A stretch of 64,000 nucleotides of DNA, taken from contig JAXGGA010001132.1 in NCBI GenBank assembly GCA_038373865.1, positions 1 through 64,000 on the forward strand, written 5' to 3'. A program made the translations under genes and the position numbers. Source of the DNA: Uloborus plumipes. Taxonomy: Eukaryota > Arthropoda > Arachnida > Araneae > Uloboridae. Position 1 is the stretch's first letter. Every line of letters starts with the position of its first letter. This document shows positions 1-11,576 of this stretch, in pieces. The notes beneath the pieces are model-generated. The model was not told where the DNA came from. It saw nothing but the letters and a program-made list of their open reading frames with translations, and made no database searches.

Positions 1-398
1 GTTCAAATTGAAAATTTAAATACAGTAATGAAGTATCCTTGCTGAGATCCTTCGAACAAAAAAAAAAGTTTATTTAAATCGGACTGTTCACTCAAAAGTT
101 ATTAGGGGTGACAGCTTGCTTGAGCGGTTCAATGTTGAACAAAAAATTGTTCAAATCGGAAATGTAAATACGGGAATGAAGTATCCTTGATAAGACCTTT
201 CGAACAAAAAAAAGTTTGTTCAAATCGGACTGTTCACTCAAAAGTTAGCATCGCGGGACAGGTTGTTTGAACGGTTCAAAGTTGAACCAAAAATTGTTCA
301 AATCGAAAAATCAAATACGGGAATGAGCTGTACTCGCCGAGATCTTTCCAACAAAAAAAAATTTGTCCAAATCGGAATGTTCGTTCAAAAGTTATTAG
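1..398. repeat. 147-bp tandem repeat, about 2.7 copies
   Basis: Units beginning GTTCAAAT start near 1, 148 and 295 and share the order GTTCAAAT, AAATACRGKAATGA, CGAACAAAAAA, ATCGGACTGTTC, AAAAGTTA. The left edge is cut by the window start. The block runs straight into a G run and a GACAGACC microsatellite, the same order (minisatellite, then microsatellite) as the Helentron-like copies at 24.9 and 36.0 kb, so I infer a relative of those elements. A long open frame across this block is a by-product of the repeat. Confidence 0.75.
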
Positions 399-456
399 GG
401 GGGGGGGGGACAGACAGACCACAGACCGACAGACCGACCGACAGACAGACACACAA
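399..456. repeat. G run and GACAGACC microsatellite
   Basis: A run of G is followed by degenerate ACAGACAGACC/GACCGACA units ending in ACACAC. It directly follows the 147-bp tandem block and is probably part of the same mobile element. Confidence 0.8.
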
Positions 457-524
457 ATTCCCCATCTCAATACCCTACTTTCAAATTTTTAATTTTTCGA
501 TATTTATTTTACCTTTTTATTTTT

Positions 525-716
525 TTAACTTGGCGATATTTTTTGGACTTGGCGATATTTTTTTTACTTGGCGATATTTTTTGGACTTGGCGATATTTTT
601 TTTACTTGGCGATATTTTTTGGACTTGGCGATATTTTTTTTACTTGGCGATATTTTTTGGATTTGGCGATATTTTTTTTACTTGGCGATATTTTTTGGAC
701 TTGGCGATATTTTTTA
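525..716. repeat. 19-bp minisatellite CTTGGCGATATTTTTT
   Basis: About ten units of 19 bp. Two versions alternate: one ends with six T then GGA, the other with eight T then A, giving a 38-bp higher-order period. Because 19 is not a multiple of three, the frame cycles through three peptides, and the tryptophan/phenylalanine-rich open frames here are artefacts. The core TTGGCGA recurs in a looser cluster at 62.59-62.72 kb. Confidence 0.9.
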
Positions 717-785
717 GATGCATTAAGCTACTTTTAATACTTTTTTCGTCTTTCTTTTGTTTTTAACGGGAAAGTAGGCTAAAAA
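717..785. repeat. Conserved repeat tail ending GGGAAAGTAGGCTAAAA
   Basis: GATGCATTAAGCT, a T-rich stretch, then AACGGGAAAGTAGGCTAAAA. The same tail occurs near 6440-6477 (GCATTAACGGGGAAGTAGGC) and near 7487-7552 (GATACATTAAGCTT ... GATAGGAAAGTAGGC). Three occurrences within 7 kb mark the end of an unnamed repeat family. Confidence 0.55.
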
Positions 786-2139
786 TATTAGTAATAAAAG
801 CGATTCACATCACCGAGAATAATTTTAAGGGTGAGGTACATTTATAATAAAGTAGTTTTTTTTGTTTGTTTAATTTTATATACAATGAAAAATACTCAAA
901 ATTTTAAATTCTAACTTTCACAACGGTATTTCTGTTTAGCCCTTTATTAGAATTAAGTTTTAATTCTAATAAAGAGCTTAACAGTTTCGAATAATTTAAT
1001 CCCAAGTTAATATCGCTGAAGTATGGTAATGGAAAAAATCATTAAACGATTTCTAGAAAAGTTATTTTTTATTCCAATTGAAAAATTAATACAAATAATT
1101 TCGTTTTACTCACAATATTTACTATTATTATTATTATTATTATTATTATTTAGTTTCTCTTACCAACGGTTATCAATTAAAAAAAAAGAAAATACTTACC
1201 AGTAAATCACACGATAGCGTAATAATGGAAAAAAAAGAACTTGTAGCAATCAAAAGAGCATTGTAAAACATGTTTGCGGACTTTTAAATTATTAATAAAA
1301 GCACAAGTAAATAATTTTCTTTTAAATCGGCGAAGAAGAGCAACAATTCACTTTGCATGTTTTTCGAAAGTTACCTTAAAAAAAAATCGAATTTTTGAAC
1401 TACTGCTGCCGCACGAAAGCTTGACGCGGATCAGCTAGAACTATATATTTATTGTCAAGAGAGTTCATGCATGTTTGTTAGTCGAAATAAATATTTCACA
1501 AAAACAACAATATTTACTCAGTTTATTATTACCAGTTAAATTTAGAATAGCACAAAACCGTATTATGTGCTACAGGGATGAAATCGAACTAATTTCCCAC
1601 AAGAGATTTAAAACTGTAGAGGGCACGCTTTAATTGAAAGAGGGAAATTTTCGCATTCTTCAGTCAAAATACTTGTTACTCCAGCGTAAAGCTCCAAGAA
1701 CAAACAATTCCATTAAATTACCATTCTGCCCAGCGACTACGCGCGGGTTCAATACCCGAGAAGTTCTTGGATAAATGTTGACAGAGCCTCCTCGTTAACT
1801 TCCTCTGGCAAACGATTCATTAAAGATCTCCCAATTTACGACTTCGTAACTCTTGCCTAAGCATGGAAAATGCATCGATGTACCACTGAGGGATTAGTTC
1901 TCGAAGCGAGGCATTTTTCGAAGAAATCTCAACTGGACAAAGATTAATATATACTTCCCTTTGCGAGGAGGGTGTGTATTTTATTGCTAGGATGATAAGC
2001 TTAGAGATGCTAAGAATATTACTGGAAGATAGGGTTGATCATTTTGCCGGGGTAATGGCATTTTTGCCTTCGACAATGGTAAAAACTGAAAAAAAACTGG
2101 CAAAAATTGCAAAAAAATTAGGAAAATCTCTATATATGA
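786..2139. other. No gene seen; one (ATT)n tract
   Basis: AT-rich sequence with an (ATT)n run at about 1122-1151. The interval 1680-1960 is less repetitive and higher in GC than its surroundings, but I found no credible exon, frame or splice pattern in it. Confidence 0.6.
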
Positions 2140-2527
2140 AAATGGGTGTATATATATATTTGTTTGTTTGTATGTTTGTTCCTTATACAAATCCACAGTT
2201 TTCGTTGGATTTTCATCAAACTGAACACACAGATTCCTTGATGTATTGCAATTTACATAGGCGGAGTTTTGAAATTAAAAAAAAATCCGAAAGCTCAAAA
2301 TTCAAATTTTTTGTCTCAAAGTGGCCATTTTCTTTTAGTTTTGAATGCATGGAGTAATAGAGATAAGTCTTTAAGAATTAAAATTGATAAACTTTAACAC
2401 ATTTAAATGTGAATATTTTCGAACAAAGATCAACAATGAATTATCAATTTAAGGCTCACCTATTTCATTTTAGCATGAAATAAGTTAAACATAATGCAAT
2501 ACCGGGCAACGTCGGGCAATACGCTAT
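2140..2527 (+). mobile_element. Degraded Helitron-like non-autonomous element, copy A
   Basis: Starts in a TATATATATTTGTTTG stretch, continues through TTCCTTATACAAATCCA and GTTTTGAAATT, and ends in a short CCGGGCAACGTCGGGC segment and then GCTATA, where an intact Helitron would end CTRR before a T. It aligns by eye over most of its length with copy B at about 28.53-29.22 kb. The 3' tetranucleotide is mutated (CTAT), so the copy is old. At 2449-2452 it carries an unoccupied TTAA, where copy B holds a piggyBac-type MITE. Confidence 0.6.
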
Positions 2528-2970
2528 ATTTTACTAAAAATACACAATACAATTGGGATATTATTTAGAGTGTTAATTATAAGTTTCATCGATATTAGTT
2601 TGTTAATTGAAACAATTTTAAATAATTCTTGAACAATGTTTTTAAAATTGTTTTTCTTCTGCAATTTTGATGAACCAAAAGCTCAATTTTTTAGCTCCAC
2701 CCTAACTGTCATATTTGTCTTTACATCTTCATTAAATTCTATATTACTACTAGCAATATGTGTTAAAAAGAAGTTCTAGGGTATAAAGGAGTAAGTCACC
2801 GCCTCTAACCCAGAGCTAAGGCAGAAACATGCAATATACCGCCAACTCGGTTATTCCATCCAAATATTGCAGTTTCGCGCTTATTGGCACTCGTCAGCAT
2901 AGAATAGTATTAACCGAGCTGGAGTCAAAAATCCTCTTATGAAAGCAAAGAGAGCCAAAAAACTGGTAGC
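2528..2970. other. No feature seen
   Basis: AT-rich non-repetitive sequence; no plausible coding frame or structured element noticed. Confidence 0.5.
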
Positions 2971-3375
2971 TTCCCAGCATCAACTCATCGGATTTTGCTC
3001 GGCCGATCATCGAACTCCTCGTTAACTGATCCCGTAACGCACGATGACATCGTTCCGATCAGTATCCGAGCACGGCTTTCGATGAGCTAACTTTTCATCG
3101 GAAAGCGATATCCTTCCGATCAACTTTCCCGATGAAAATAAGCCGAGCTATATTCCATCGGAAAACGATATCCTTCCGATCAAGTTTCCCAATGAAATTC
3201 ATCGGCACGGGACTGTTCTGCTCGTAAATTGCTCCAAATCTCATCGTATTCTCAAGGATTTTGCTGCTCGGATTCTGTTTGACCGATGAGACATATTGGA
3301 TCATCAGCCGATGAGAATTTCATCGAGTCTCGATGAATGGCCGATCATTGGCCGATGAGATGATGCTGCTAGGAA
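2971..3375. mobile_element. Foldback MITE rich in CGATGAG/CATCGG
   Basis: The left end TTCCCAGCATCAACTCATCG matches the inverted right end CGATGAGATGATGCTGCTAGGAA with few mismatches, and both arms go on with further inverted CATCGG/CCGATG motifs. An internal direct duplication (CATCGGAAAGCGATATCC and CATCGGAAAACGATATCC, about 60 bp apart) lies in the middle. The flanks read AGC on both sides, possibly a 3-bp TSD. Short frames inside are by-products. Confidence 0.7.
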
Positions 3376-4055
3376 AGCCTCATTGTTAGATATTCGCCGT
3401 ATTATAGGGCTTCCCTGATGCAACCAAATTGTAGTGTTTCTTTCGAATCTTGTTCCAAATTATGTAAGTTTTAATATGAAGTATTTTTTGTTCTTGAAAC
3501 TTTCGATTGAAAGTACATCCAAATGTTCTTTACCTAAAGAGATAACATGACCACTTTGCCCCTATAAGTAAAACAAAGCAATTTTCAAAAAATGATACTC
3601 ATATCGTAATATTTTTTATGAGTCAAAAGCTATTTCTGTTATTAAAAATAGATACAGTGATTGTCATAAACATTTTAGATATTAATTGAAAGCTATTAAC
3701 ATTTCGTGGTTGTTTGTAGGGATGCACCGATAAGCAAATTGGCAATTGCAACCTATAAGCATAATTTAAATATACAAATTTCTAGCAAATTTAATATTGG
3801 GGATGAGAGTTCACGTGAGAAAGTTTAGAATTAATTAACTTATTCTTAGAAGTGTTCCTTTGTTTTAATAATTTTGAAAGGCTTTTTAAAGATTTTAAAA
3901 TTGTTTAAGTTCGTTCAGCATGTTCGTTCTAATCGAACCATTAATATAATACTAGTATTGAAACAAATTTTTATGCCACATAAATTCATTTATTTCAAAT
4001 ATTCTAAAATAGCTTTTTCAATTTAGAATGTTGTATAACCCCCCAAAAAATGTAA
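3376..4055. other. No gene; hAT-end relic at about 3717-3741
   Basis: TAGGGATGCACCGATAAGC at 3717-3735 matches the left end of the complete hAT-type element at 61.48 kb. No matching right end was found nearby, so it is a truncated relic. The rest is AT-rich without visible structure. Confidence 0.55.
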
Positions 4056-4067
4056 AATTTAATCAAT

Positions 4068-4370
4068 ATTTAAAAAAAAAAAAAAAAAAAAAAAACTTAA
4101 AAAAGGAAGAAAACGAAAAAAAATCGTATAATAAAAACAAATTTTAACAACAACAACAACAATGATAACAATAATAATAGTAACACCAATAACAACATTA
4201 ACAGTTACAACAAAATTATTTCAGTAATAATAATAGCAACAACAATATCAACAGCAGTAGCAGCAATGATCTCCATAAATATTAGTAACAGCAATAACAA
4301 CAAAATCAACAGCAACAGCTTTTATAATAATAATAGCAACAAAATAATGCTGATAACAATAACAATAACA
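4068..4370. repeat. Low-complexity A run and AAC/AAT-rich tract
   Basis: A poly(A) run near 4071-4095 is followed by about 250 bp of imperfect CAA/AAT/AAC trinucleotides. This is a degenerate microsatellite, not coding. Confidence 0.85.
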
Positions 4371-6436
4371 AATTGAAGTGTTTTACCTCTTTGACTAACT
4401 TTTTAAATTATCCCAACTGGGCGAATTCAAGCTCCGAATCAGCGAATATCAATTGGTACGTAATGTCTAAAATGTGTTTTGATGTGTTTTCTATTTTTAA
4501 TTCCTTTTTTCAAAGCAATTAAGAAATTTTTGTACGGAAGAACTATAATAGTTACATTATTTGAATGGTTTTACAAATTTATCTATTCATTTTTTTAAAA
4601 CTTGTTATGTGCCTATTTCATCAAATAAGAGAGGTATATTTTGTTTTTAAAAATAAGCTTTAAGTGCAAAAAAGGTATGTTTGACGTAATTGCAGTCTCA
4701 AATAATGAATTGAATATTGATCAGATGCTTGAATGCCGATGTCGGTATACGGAAAAGTAGTCTCGTTTAGTTCTTGACAGAACTAATTGTTTTCTTTTTA
4801 ATGATACTGGCAGATATAGCTATCCCTTTCACGAACCTTTTCCTTTTGATTTAAACTAAATGTTATTTTTTGTTTCAGTATGTATTAAATTTATTTTTTC
4901 TTTTTATTTTTTACATGAAAAACTGGCTAGTAAAGTGCCACATTATTTGAAATTACACGAAAGAAAAAAGTAGAAATCTTAAAAAAACAAAACCAGGAAA
5001 ATAAACGGCAGAAAGAATGTCACAAGACCTTTTGAGTCAATAAATGATGCTGGTCGAAAAAAAAAAGCGAACATCGTTTTTTCTCCTGTTCGCATTAGAA
5101 CTGTCTGTTAACCACCATTATCGAACATAAAGTCGACAATAACGTTTTTGGGACTGTCCAAAAAGAGATTTTTCCTTCGACAGAAAATGTTGCTGCTTCA
5201 AATAAAAGACAATCAAATGCTGGATACATAAAAATTCTTAATTTCTTAAAAAATGTTTTGATATTGCATCTTTCTTTTATCTATAGTTCTCTTCTTTGTA
5301 TTTTGCTTTTGTTCTGTTCATACATGTTACGGTCCTAAGATGGCTCATAGCTCAATAATTCCATAATTTCTCACACAAAAATAATTGTATACCAAATTAT
5401 TGTGAACTGTACTCTCTCTTTATTACTACTCAACAGTCGTAATATTACACAAACATTCTCACTCTCGATCTTGCGACTACGCCATATATTATAGTTGGCG
5501 CCAACTGACCACAATCAATTTATTAGCATTACAATATTATCTCTACTACAATAATGTTACAATATATTTTCCATTAATATACTTTTAGATAATACTCACA
5601 TAATTAAACATGCTCAAAACATACATCTGCTAGTTATGAAAAATAATTTATAAAATAAAAGCACACATAAATTATTTTTCATAGCTCAACTAGAATCAAA
5701 CAGTAATTTCACAATTTTGTTAACATGTTGTTCATAATTACCTTTATTTGACTTTAATGTAACTAATGCATTTTAACGTTTTTCATGAACTTTTGCATGT
5801 GAATTTTTTCAATGAAAAAATTAATTTGCAATAATATTGGGCTTAATATAAAGTAATATTTGTTTAAAAGTGTGAAACTGAGAAATGATTTGAACTATCG
5901 AAGCTCAGATCTCATTTGAAAAGTCTTATGATGCAATTAAATCACTAAGAATCGGAGAATCTGCAAGAGAAAAAAATATCAGATCTTTACCTTCAATAAA
6001 TACTATTAATAACTGCCAACTGAACAAAAAAAAATTCTTCACAATAGATGCTCAGACTGATAAAAGTATTCAGGCAAAAGAGTTCACTTAAGATTTGAAA
6101 AACTTATTGGTAGCACATTTTCTTTTATGTATTTCTTTACTGCACTGAACGTTACGGGACCTCTAAGATAAGAGTTACATGATAATTTTAATCCTTTATT
6201 AAGCATATTTATCGGAGAACAGCGCCAAGTTTTGTAAAAAATATCGAAAATTATCTACTAAAACCGTTTAGAAGAATGGCACGATTCCAAGTGGAATTCG
6301 ATAAATTTGCAAAATAAAGCTGCTGCGCGATAAAATATTTGCACGTGTGTAATATGTTCTTTTCATATTTTGGGGAATCTTTTTTTGTAGACACACCCAC
6401 AAACATTAATGTTACATTAAACCACTTATCAGTGCT
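4371..6436. other. No gene seen
   Basis: AT-rich sequence. A TGTTACGG...CGCCA segment near 5325-5484, followed by TTGGCGCCAACTG, faintly suggests an LTR with a primer-binding site. I could not find a second LTR, so I do not call it. Confidence 0.4.
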
Positions 6437-7189
6437 TTTTTTATTTCTTTTGCATTAACGGGGAAGTAGGCTAAAAAACGGCAAGCTTAACAAAAAGTAT
6501 CTTGGATTACATTTAATTGTTAAAGTATCTTACAGAACAAAAAAAAAAATGTAAATACATATTATCTTTTTATGTCTCAACACTTTTGAGGTTTTCCGTT
6601 TTTGCTGGAGTTTAAGTACCTTCTTCTTTCGAGAGCTTAAACATGTTCAAAGCTTTCTTCTGCTTCTAATCCTTTTATCATCTGTGAATGTGCTAAGGTG
6701 AGGTTTTCTCCCTTCTCGCGTAATTCACGCAACAGTTAACTCCCAGAGGTTGGCAACACTTCGCACAACGTCCATCGCAGAAGAGGCTGCTAATTGCCCC
6801 GAATTCTCACGGGGCAGGAATAGTCACTTCGTAGATCCACAGAACAAATTGGCTACAATTGGATTATTGATCTCAGAAGTAAATAAGGACTTTGGTCAGC
6901 TCTTGTGATGGCAGGGGCATTGAGAGCCGATTTAGTTACGAGTGTTACGTGTGGCTGGGTAAGAGTGTAGAATAATTAATGGAAGTACATTTGTTTACTT
7001 TCAGTCTTGGCGAAAACGGAAGAAGATCGCTTACGCAGCCGGCCAAGCTTGCTTCATTCTTATGGAGATTATTGTATTTTAATTATGACGTAAGTATTTG
7101 GAGGATTTTTTTTTTTTTACATTTAAGAGAACTTTTAAAATTATTTGAGTTCTTTGGCTCTCAATTTTTCATTTTAGTGGTACTCTACA
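6437..7189. other. Repeat tail (6440-6477), then non-repetitive sequence
   Basis: The start carries a second copy of the GGGAAGTAGGCTAAAA tail seen at 757-785. The interval 6600-6980 is less AT-rich and non-repetitive but shows no credible coding frame. Confidence 0.4.
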
Positions 7190-7347
7190 GTAGCAAAAAA
7201 AAAAAAAACTGATCACACACACATACACACACGGACATACAGACAGACACTTTCCAAAATGGTCAAAAGGGATTGAGCACACCTCAAAACGTACAAATAC
7301 GTCGAAATTCAATATTTTCTTCGATGTATTAGATGTAGAAGAAAGTA
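7190..7347 (+). mobile_element. Helentron-like 3' end fragment
   Basis: Matches the last 180 bp or so of the elements at 24.9-26.1 and 36.0-37.0 kb: CTGATCACACACA, the CA/GACAGACA microsatellite, TTTCCAAAATGGTC, GCACACCTCAAAACGT and a terminal ATTAGATGTAGAAGAAAGT. The upstream parts are missing. The short minus-strand frame across it is a by-product. Confidence 0.65.
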
Positions 7348-7383
7348 AAAATGCCAGAATTATCGACAGACAGCATTTTCGCA

Positions 7384-8036
7384 TCTTATCAACCTACTTT
7401 TAAAAGATTATTTATTTAATCTCTATTATTATCATTTTTAATTTAAGTTTCTTTTATTTTGATTTTTTGGCTACCGGTATTTTTGCGATACATTAAGCTT
7501 ATTTTCATTTTATTCTTTTATTTTTATTTGATAGGAAAGTAGGCAGAAATAAGGCACATTCAAACATTTAAGCAGCCTTTCTACATTTTAGCGGGACGTT
7601 TTATCTTGTTTAGGCTGTTTGTTCTAACTTCCAGATAATAATACATTCTAATTATGTTTCTATCCATTAATGCCACATGAAATTATTAATTGAATTCAAA
7701 CTCAGCCTTTAGACTCCCCTCAAACTTCAACGTAGAGATTGCGATGACGATTTGCAGCTTCTGGGGAAATTAATTAGGTTCTCGTTTGAGGCTGATGAAT
7801 AAAATAAATTGCCCTATTCATTAAGGATATCTGAAGTTTTAAATGCATCAGACGTTATATTGCTGGATTTATAGACGCTTAATAGAAATTTCTCAAGATC
7901 GGAATGCTGAAATTAAGGTCACTTTAGTCATTTACTTCTCATGAATGCTGCTGATAATTTTATTCGATCTATTTAGATATCACGTATGGAACAGCAGTTC
8001 CACAAAGGAAACTTCTAAACACATACAGGGTCATTC
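7384..8036. other. Repeat tail copy, then no feature
   Basis: At 7487-7552 lies a third copy of the ATTAAGCT...GGAAAGTAGGC tail. A CCTACTTTTAAAAG at 7393 is an inverted partner of its AAAGTAGG. The rest is AT-rich without recognised structure. Confidence 0.4.
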
Positions 8037-10674
8037 ATAGTGACTAACGTAACATTAAGAGCTGATTTTGTAACTGTTTTTGCTTATAACTTAAAGGATA
8101 AAAAATATTTTTTAGTTATGCTGGTGGATTTACAATGTTCATGGTACCTATGTATCATTTCTGCTAAGAATTTAAAACAAAATTACTGACAGTAGATAAT
8201 TTTTCAGCAAAATTAGCAGCGTGCCTGACGTAACATTTTCGCAACACTGAAAATTATTGCTCATGCTGTGAGGCAAAAATTTCTCAAAGTTAAGAAATTT
8301 AAAAATTGAATGATATATTTGAAAAATGTGTAAAGTTGTCTTTTAAAATCATAAAACACATTTATTAAATACTATTTTTTTTAATCTTAAGGGCAATTCT
8401 ACGTGACTCACGTTACAATTTGACGTGATTTTACAAAAGTAAATGTTATATATATATATATATTAAAGAAATACCATGCCTGATTTAAATAAAGCTTTTG
8501 ACAGTCATCTGGTATGCAGTGAGAACCTGTGGATGTCAGCATTTTAAATTTCAACAGAAATAGATGGTGTTTTAACCTGAATTTAGCATCGTGACTCACG
8601 TTACAAAAAAAAGGAACTCAAGTTTTTTGGATAATTAAAAACCTAAGATTGCTGCTCTTTCAGAATAATAAAATTTAAAAACTGCTTTTCATGGCACAAA
8701 ATATGTTTCTAAGTTATGATATATACGAAAATAAAGTTCATTCTGTAGTCACTAATTAAGTTATTCAATATTTTGAGTGTGACTCACGTTACATAGTTTC
8801 GTGACTCACGTTACATCTCCGTTTTAGTCCTTTACTTTACATCTTATTTTGAAAATTGTGTGTAGAGATTTCACCTAAATTCAATTAAAATTAATGCTTA
8901 ATGGCTTGTTTTCTTTAGTTGATCAGTTTTAAATACAGTAAAACCTCTCCGAGCGGTCACTTTTACAAAGCGGCCACCCCTCTTAACGGCCAATTTTTCG
9001 CAGAAAGGAATTTTTTGTCCCATAGACCTAGGGTAAAAATTCCCCTTAGCAGCTGCCATCTAACCCCTCTGAACGGTGCACCATTACAGTTCATCTGATA
9101 CCAATCATAACATTTAATGTTGCATAATGGCTGCAAAATTAGTTGACTGCTGTCAGAAGTAGGCTCTTCAAAGAACTTACTTTTCTCATCCACTACTGAT
9201 GAATAATTAAATTTTAAGCATCTCAAAAGAGAACAAGTGAGATGTTGACCTTGCTTTTTAAAATTTCTCTTATGTTCCAATTTTATATGTATAAATTTTT
9301 TTTTTCTCTCACTCAAGCTAATTTTTTAAATCATTTTTGTTTGGATTTTCTTGGGATAAATAATTTTTTCAGCATGAGTTCGGTGGACATTGAAATCTTC
9401 TTTTCAAATGTATATTACATTTACGGATGAGTATTGAGTAACTCACTTATGACTACAGTTTAACTGTGAGGTGAATTAACGGAATTTCTCCTTATTTTGG
9501 CGAGTCTTCCTTAGTGTATTTACATATTTGTATACTTGTTGAAGCGATATTTAAGAAGTTTGAATTTAGCCAAAATTTCCTTTGAAAGTTTCATATGTTT
9601 ATTTTTCAGCTTATATTGAATTGCTAGAGATAATATCCTTAGCTTTTCGACTTTTCTCGTTAGACATTCTTTCATTCAGAGACAATGTTTCTGTTTACAT
9701 GTAATTTACTTCCCTTCTTGCTTCAATTTTTCTCGGCACCTTTTCTGTCATTCTGCGGTTACTCGTTAAATATTTTAAGAAATTCTTTTACTGGAATGAA
9801 AAACCTTTCTTAGGTACGGAAGAAAAATGTGTGCATGCATAAACACATGCTACACATTGGAAAGCTGAGGGTCAAAACAGGGACCCAGTGCACTAGTTGA
9901 AAGATTATAAAACACTAAAAGAATTAAAATTACGCTATTTATATTTAATTTCATCAGTATTATTAATTATATATAGGTGTATACAAGTGCTAACCCTCCC
10001 TTTAGACCCTAAAATACCATTAGGGCACATTAAATACCTTTAAGGAGTTAATATTAGCTTGTATTGGCTGTAACTCACTTTTCGCGTGACTCGTATTACA
10101 AAATAAACATCCTTATTTTTTGAATAAAAAAGCAAAAAACTCTAAATTGGCCGATAATTTTTTTTTTGTAATATACATGAGTAGGATAAACAGGAAAAAA
10201 ATTTCATTTATAAGCTATAAAATTTGGAAATATTAAAAAAAATTAAGTTTTCGTGACTCACGTTACACAAAATTTAATGGTTTCAAAACTACTTAAAAAA
10301 ATTATTTTAAGAATAAATTTCAAAATGTACTATTAATAATTGTTTTCTTATAGAATAAATCTGCCAGGAAAAAATGCAATTAAATTGTGGAAACAGGCTA
10401 AACCAATAAAATATGCTCGTTTAAAATTGTGTCTAGCAGAGAGACTTTTACAAGATTGTGAGCTCATATAACAAGTTCTCTTACAAAAAGAAAATGATTC
10501 ACCCGAAGTTACCTTATTCTAGTTTGTAAACTTCAATCAATATAGAGAACGTACAAAAAAATATTAAAACAATTTTTCAACATTTTTTTTAACACCGAGT
10601 TCCCATGTTGACTGGAATTGCCCTTAAGTGTCACTACTACTCAAGATGGCGTGTGGCTAACGTAACGTGACTAA
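8037..10674 (+). repeat. Dispersed array of TGACTCACGTTACA motifs
   Basis: The motif or a close variant occurs near 8037, 8224, 8402, 8590, 8779, 8802, 10085, 10253 and 10644, always on the same strand. The main spacing is about 170-190 bp; the exceptions are the 8779/8802 pair and the gap around the insertion. Sequence between motifs is poorly conserved and AT-rich. TGACTCA, inside the motif, is the AP-1 consensus. CTTAAGGGCAATTC at 8388 is matched by an inverted GAATTGCCCTTAAG at 10614, possibly the ends of one element. The array is interrupted by a pogo-like end at 8937 and its flanking sequence. Confidence 0.6.
8937..9110 (+). mobile_element. pogo/Tigger-like terminal fragment
   Basis: CAGTAAAACCTCTCCGAGCG after a TA resembles the CAGTRRAACCTC termini of Tc1/mariner pogo-type elements. 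Degenerate AGCGGTCAC / AGCGGCCACCCCT / GAACGGTGCACC repeats follow, typical of the subterminal region. I saw no matching right end, so the fragment is probably truncated; its right limit is approximate. Confidence 0.45.
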
Positions 10675-10882
10675 CCTAACCATCGAATAACAAGCAGTAG
10701 ACACACTACAAACTATTTATTATGGCTAATCTCAGTGATAACTACAATACTTTTTCAATTTCTTTTAACTTCTTATGTTGTATGATTTCTATTTATTTAT
10801 TTATTTAGTTATTTTTTGATACTTTTTTCACTTCAATATTTTTTTCTTCAGCTTAAGTCGACATTTCTATGGAATGAACCTA

Positions 10883-11574
10883 CACTGCAAAAAATGAATG
10901 TTGTTTTTACAATATAATACATCTAAATCTATAGTAATAAACTCTAAAAATTGCTAAGTTTACACTAATAATTTGTAAAATTGTTAACTTTACAGTACTA
11001 AAATGTAAAATTGCTAATTTTACAGTAACAAACCGTAAAATTGCTAATTTTAGTTTATTACCGTGTATTGTCGTTTTAAACTGGAACCTCTGCTCTCAGT
11101 ATTATACTGCTGCTTTTAAAGTATAATATAGCTTAATTTTACTGCAATAAATTGTAAAATTGTTTCATCTGAGGTTCAATTCAGCTGAGGTTGACATTCT
11201 TATGGAATGACCCTATACTGCAAAAAAGGAATGTTGTTTTTACAATATAATACAACTAAAGTTATAGTAACAAACTGTAAAGATTGCTGATTTTACAGAA
11301 ATAAACTGATAAATTTCTACTTTTACAGTACTAAACTGTAAAATTGCTAATTTTACAGTTTAAACTGGAATCTCTGCTGCCAGTATTATACTGCTGCTTT
11401 TAAAGTATAATATAGCTAAATTTTACTGAAATAAATTGTAAAATTGCTAACTTTACAGTAAGAAACTGTAAAATTGCTAGTTTCACAGTTTATTACTGTG
11501 CATTTTACAGTTTTAAATTGGAACCTCGGCTACCAGTATTATACTGTAAAAACAACAGTCCATTTTTTGCAGTG
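10883..11574. mobile_element. TACAG-type MITE, tandem double copy
   Basis: Left end CACTGCAAAAAATGAATG after TA; right end CATTTTTTGCAGTG before TA. The inside consists of about 30-bp near-palindromic units (CTGTAAAATTGCTAATTTTA) and two TGGAACCTC...GCCAGTATTATACTG blocks. A second left end lies near 11215 and carries with it a copy of the host flank (GGAATGA.CCTA.ACTGC), so two units stand in tandem about 333 bp apart. TA flanks suggest Tc1/mariner-type mobilisation. Frames inside (peptides like LEPRLPVLYCKN) are by-products seen in every copy. Confidence 0.75.
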
Positions 11575-11576
11575 TA

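Noticed and set aside
263..766. 167-codon open frame rich in Phe/Trp
   Set aside because: It runs through the 147-bp tandem block, a microsatellite and the 19-bp minisatellite; its repeats are exactly those of the DNA array.
1740..1765. Box B-like GGTTCAATACC
   Set aside because: It differs from the box B consensus and has no box A or tRNA-like fold upstream.
5325..5484. Possible solo LTR (TGTTACGG...CGCCA) followed by TTGGCGCCAACTG
   Set aside because: No second LTR, no TSD and no internal coding were found; the primer-site resemblance is short.
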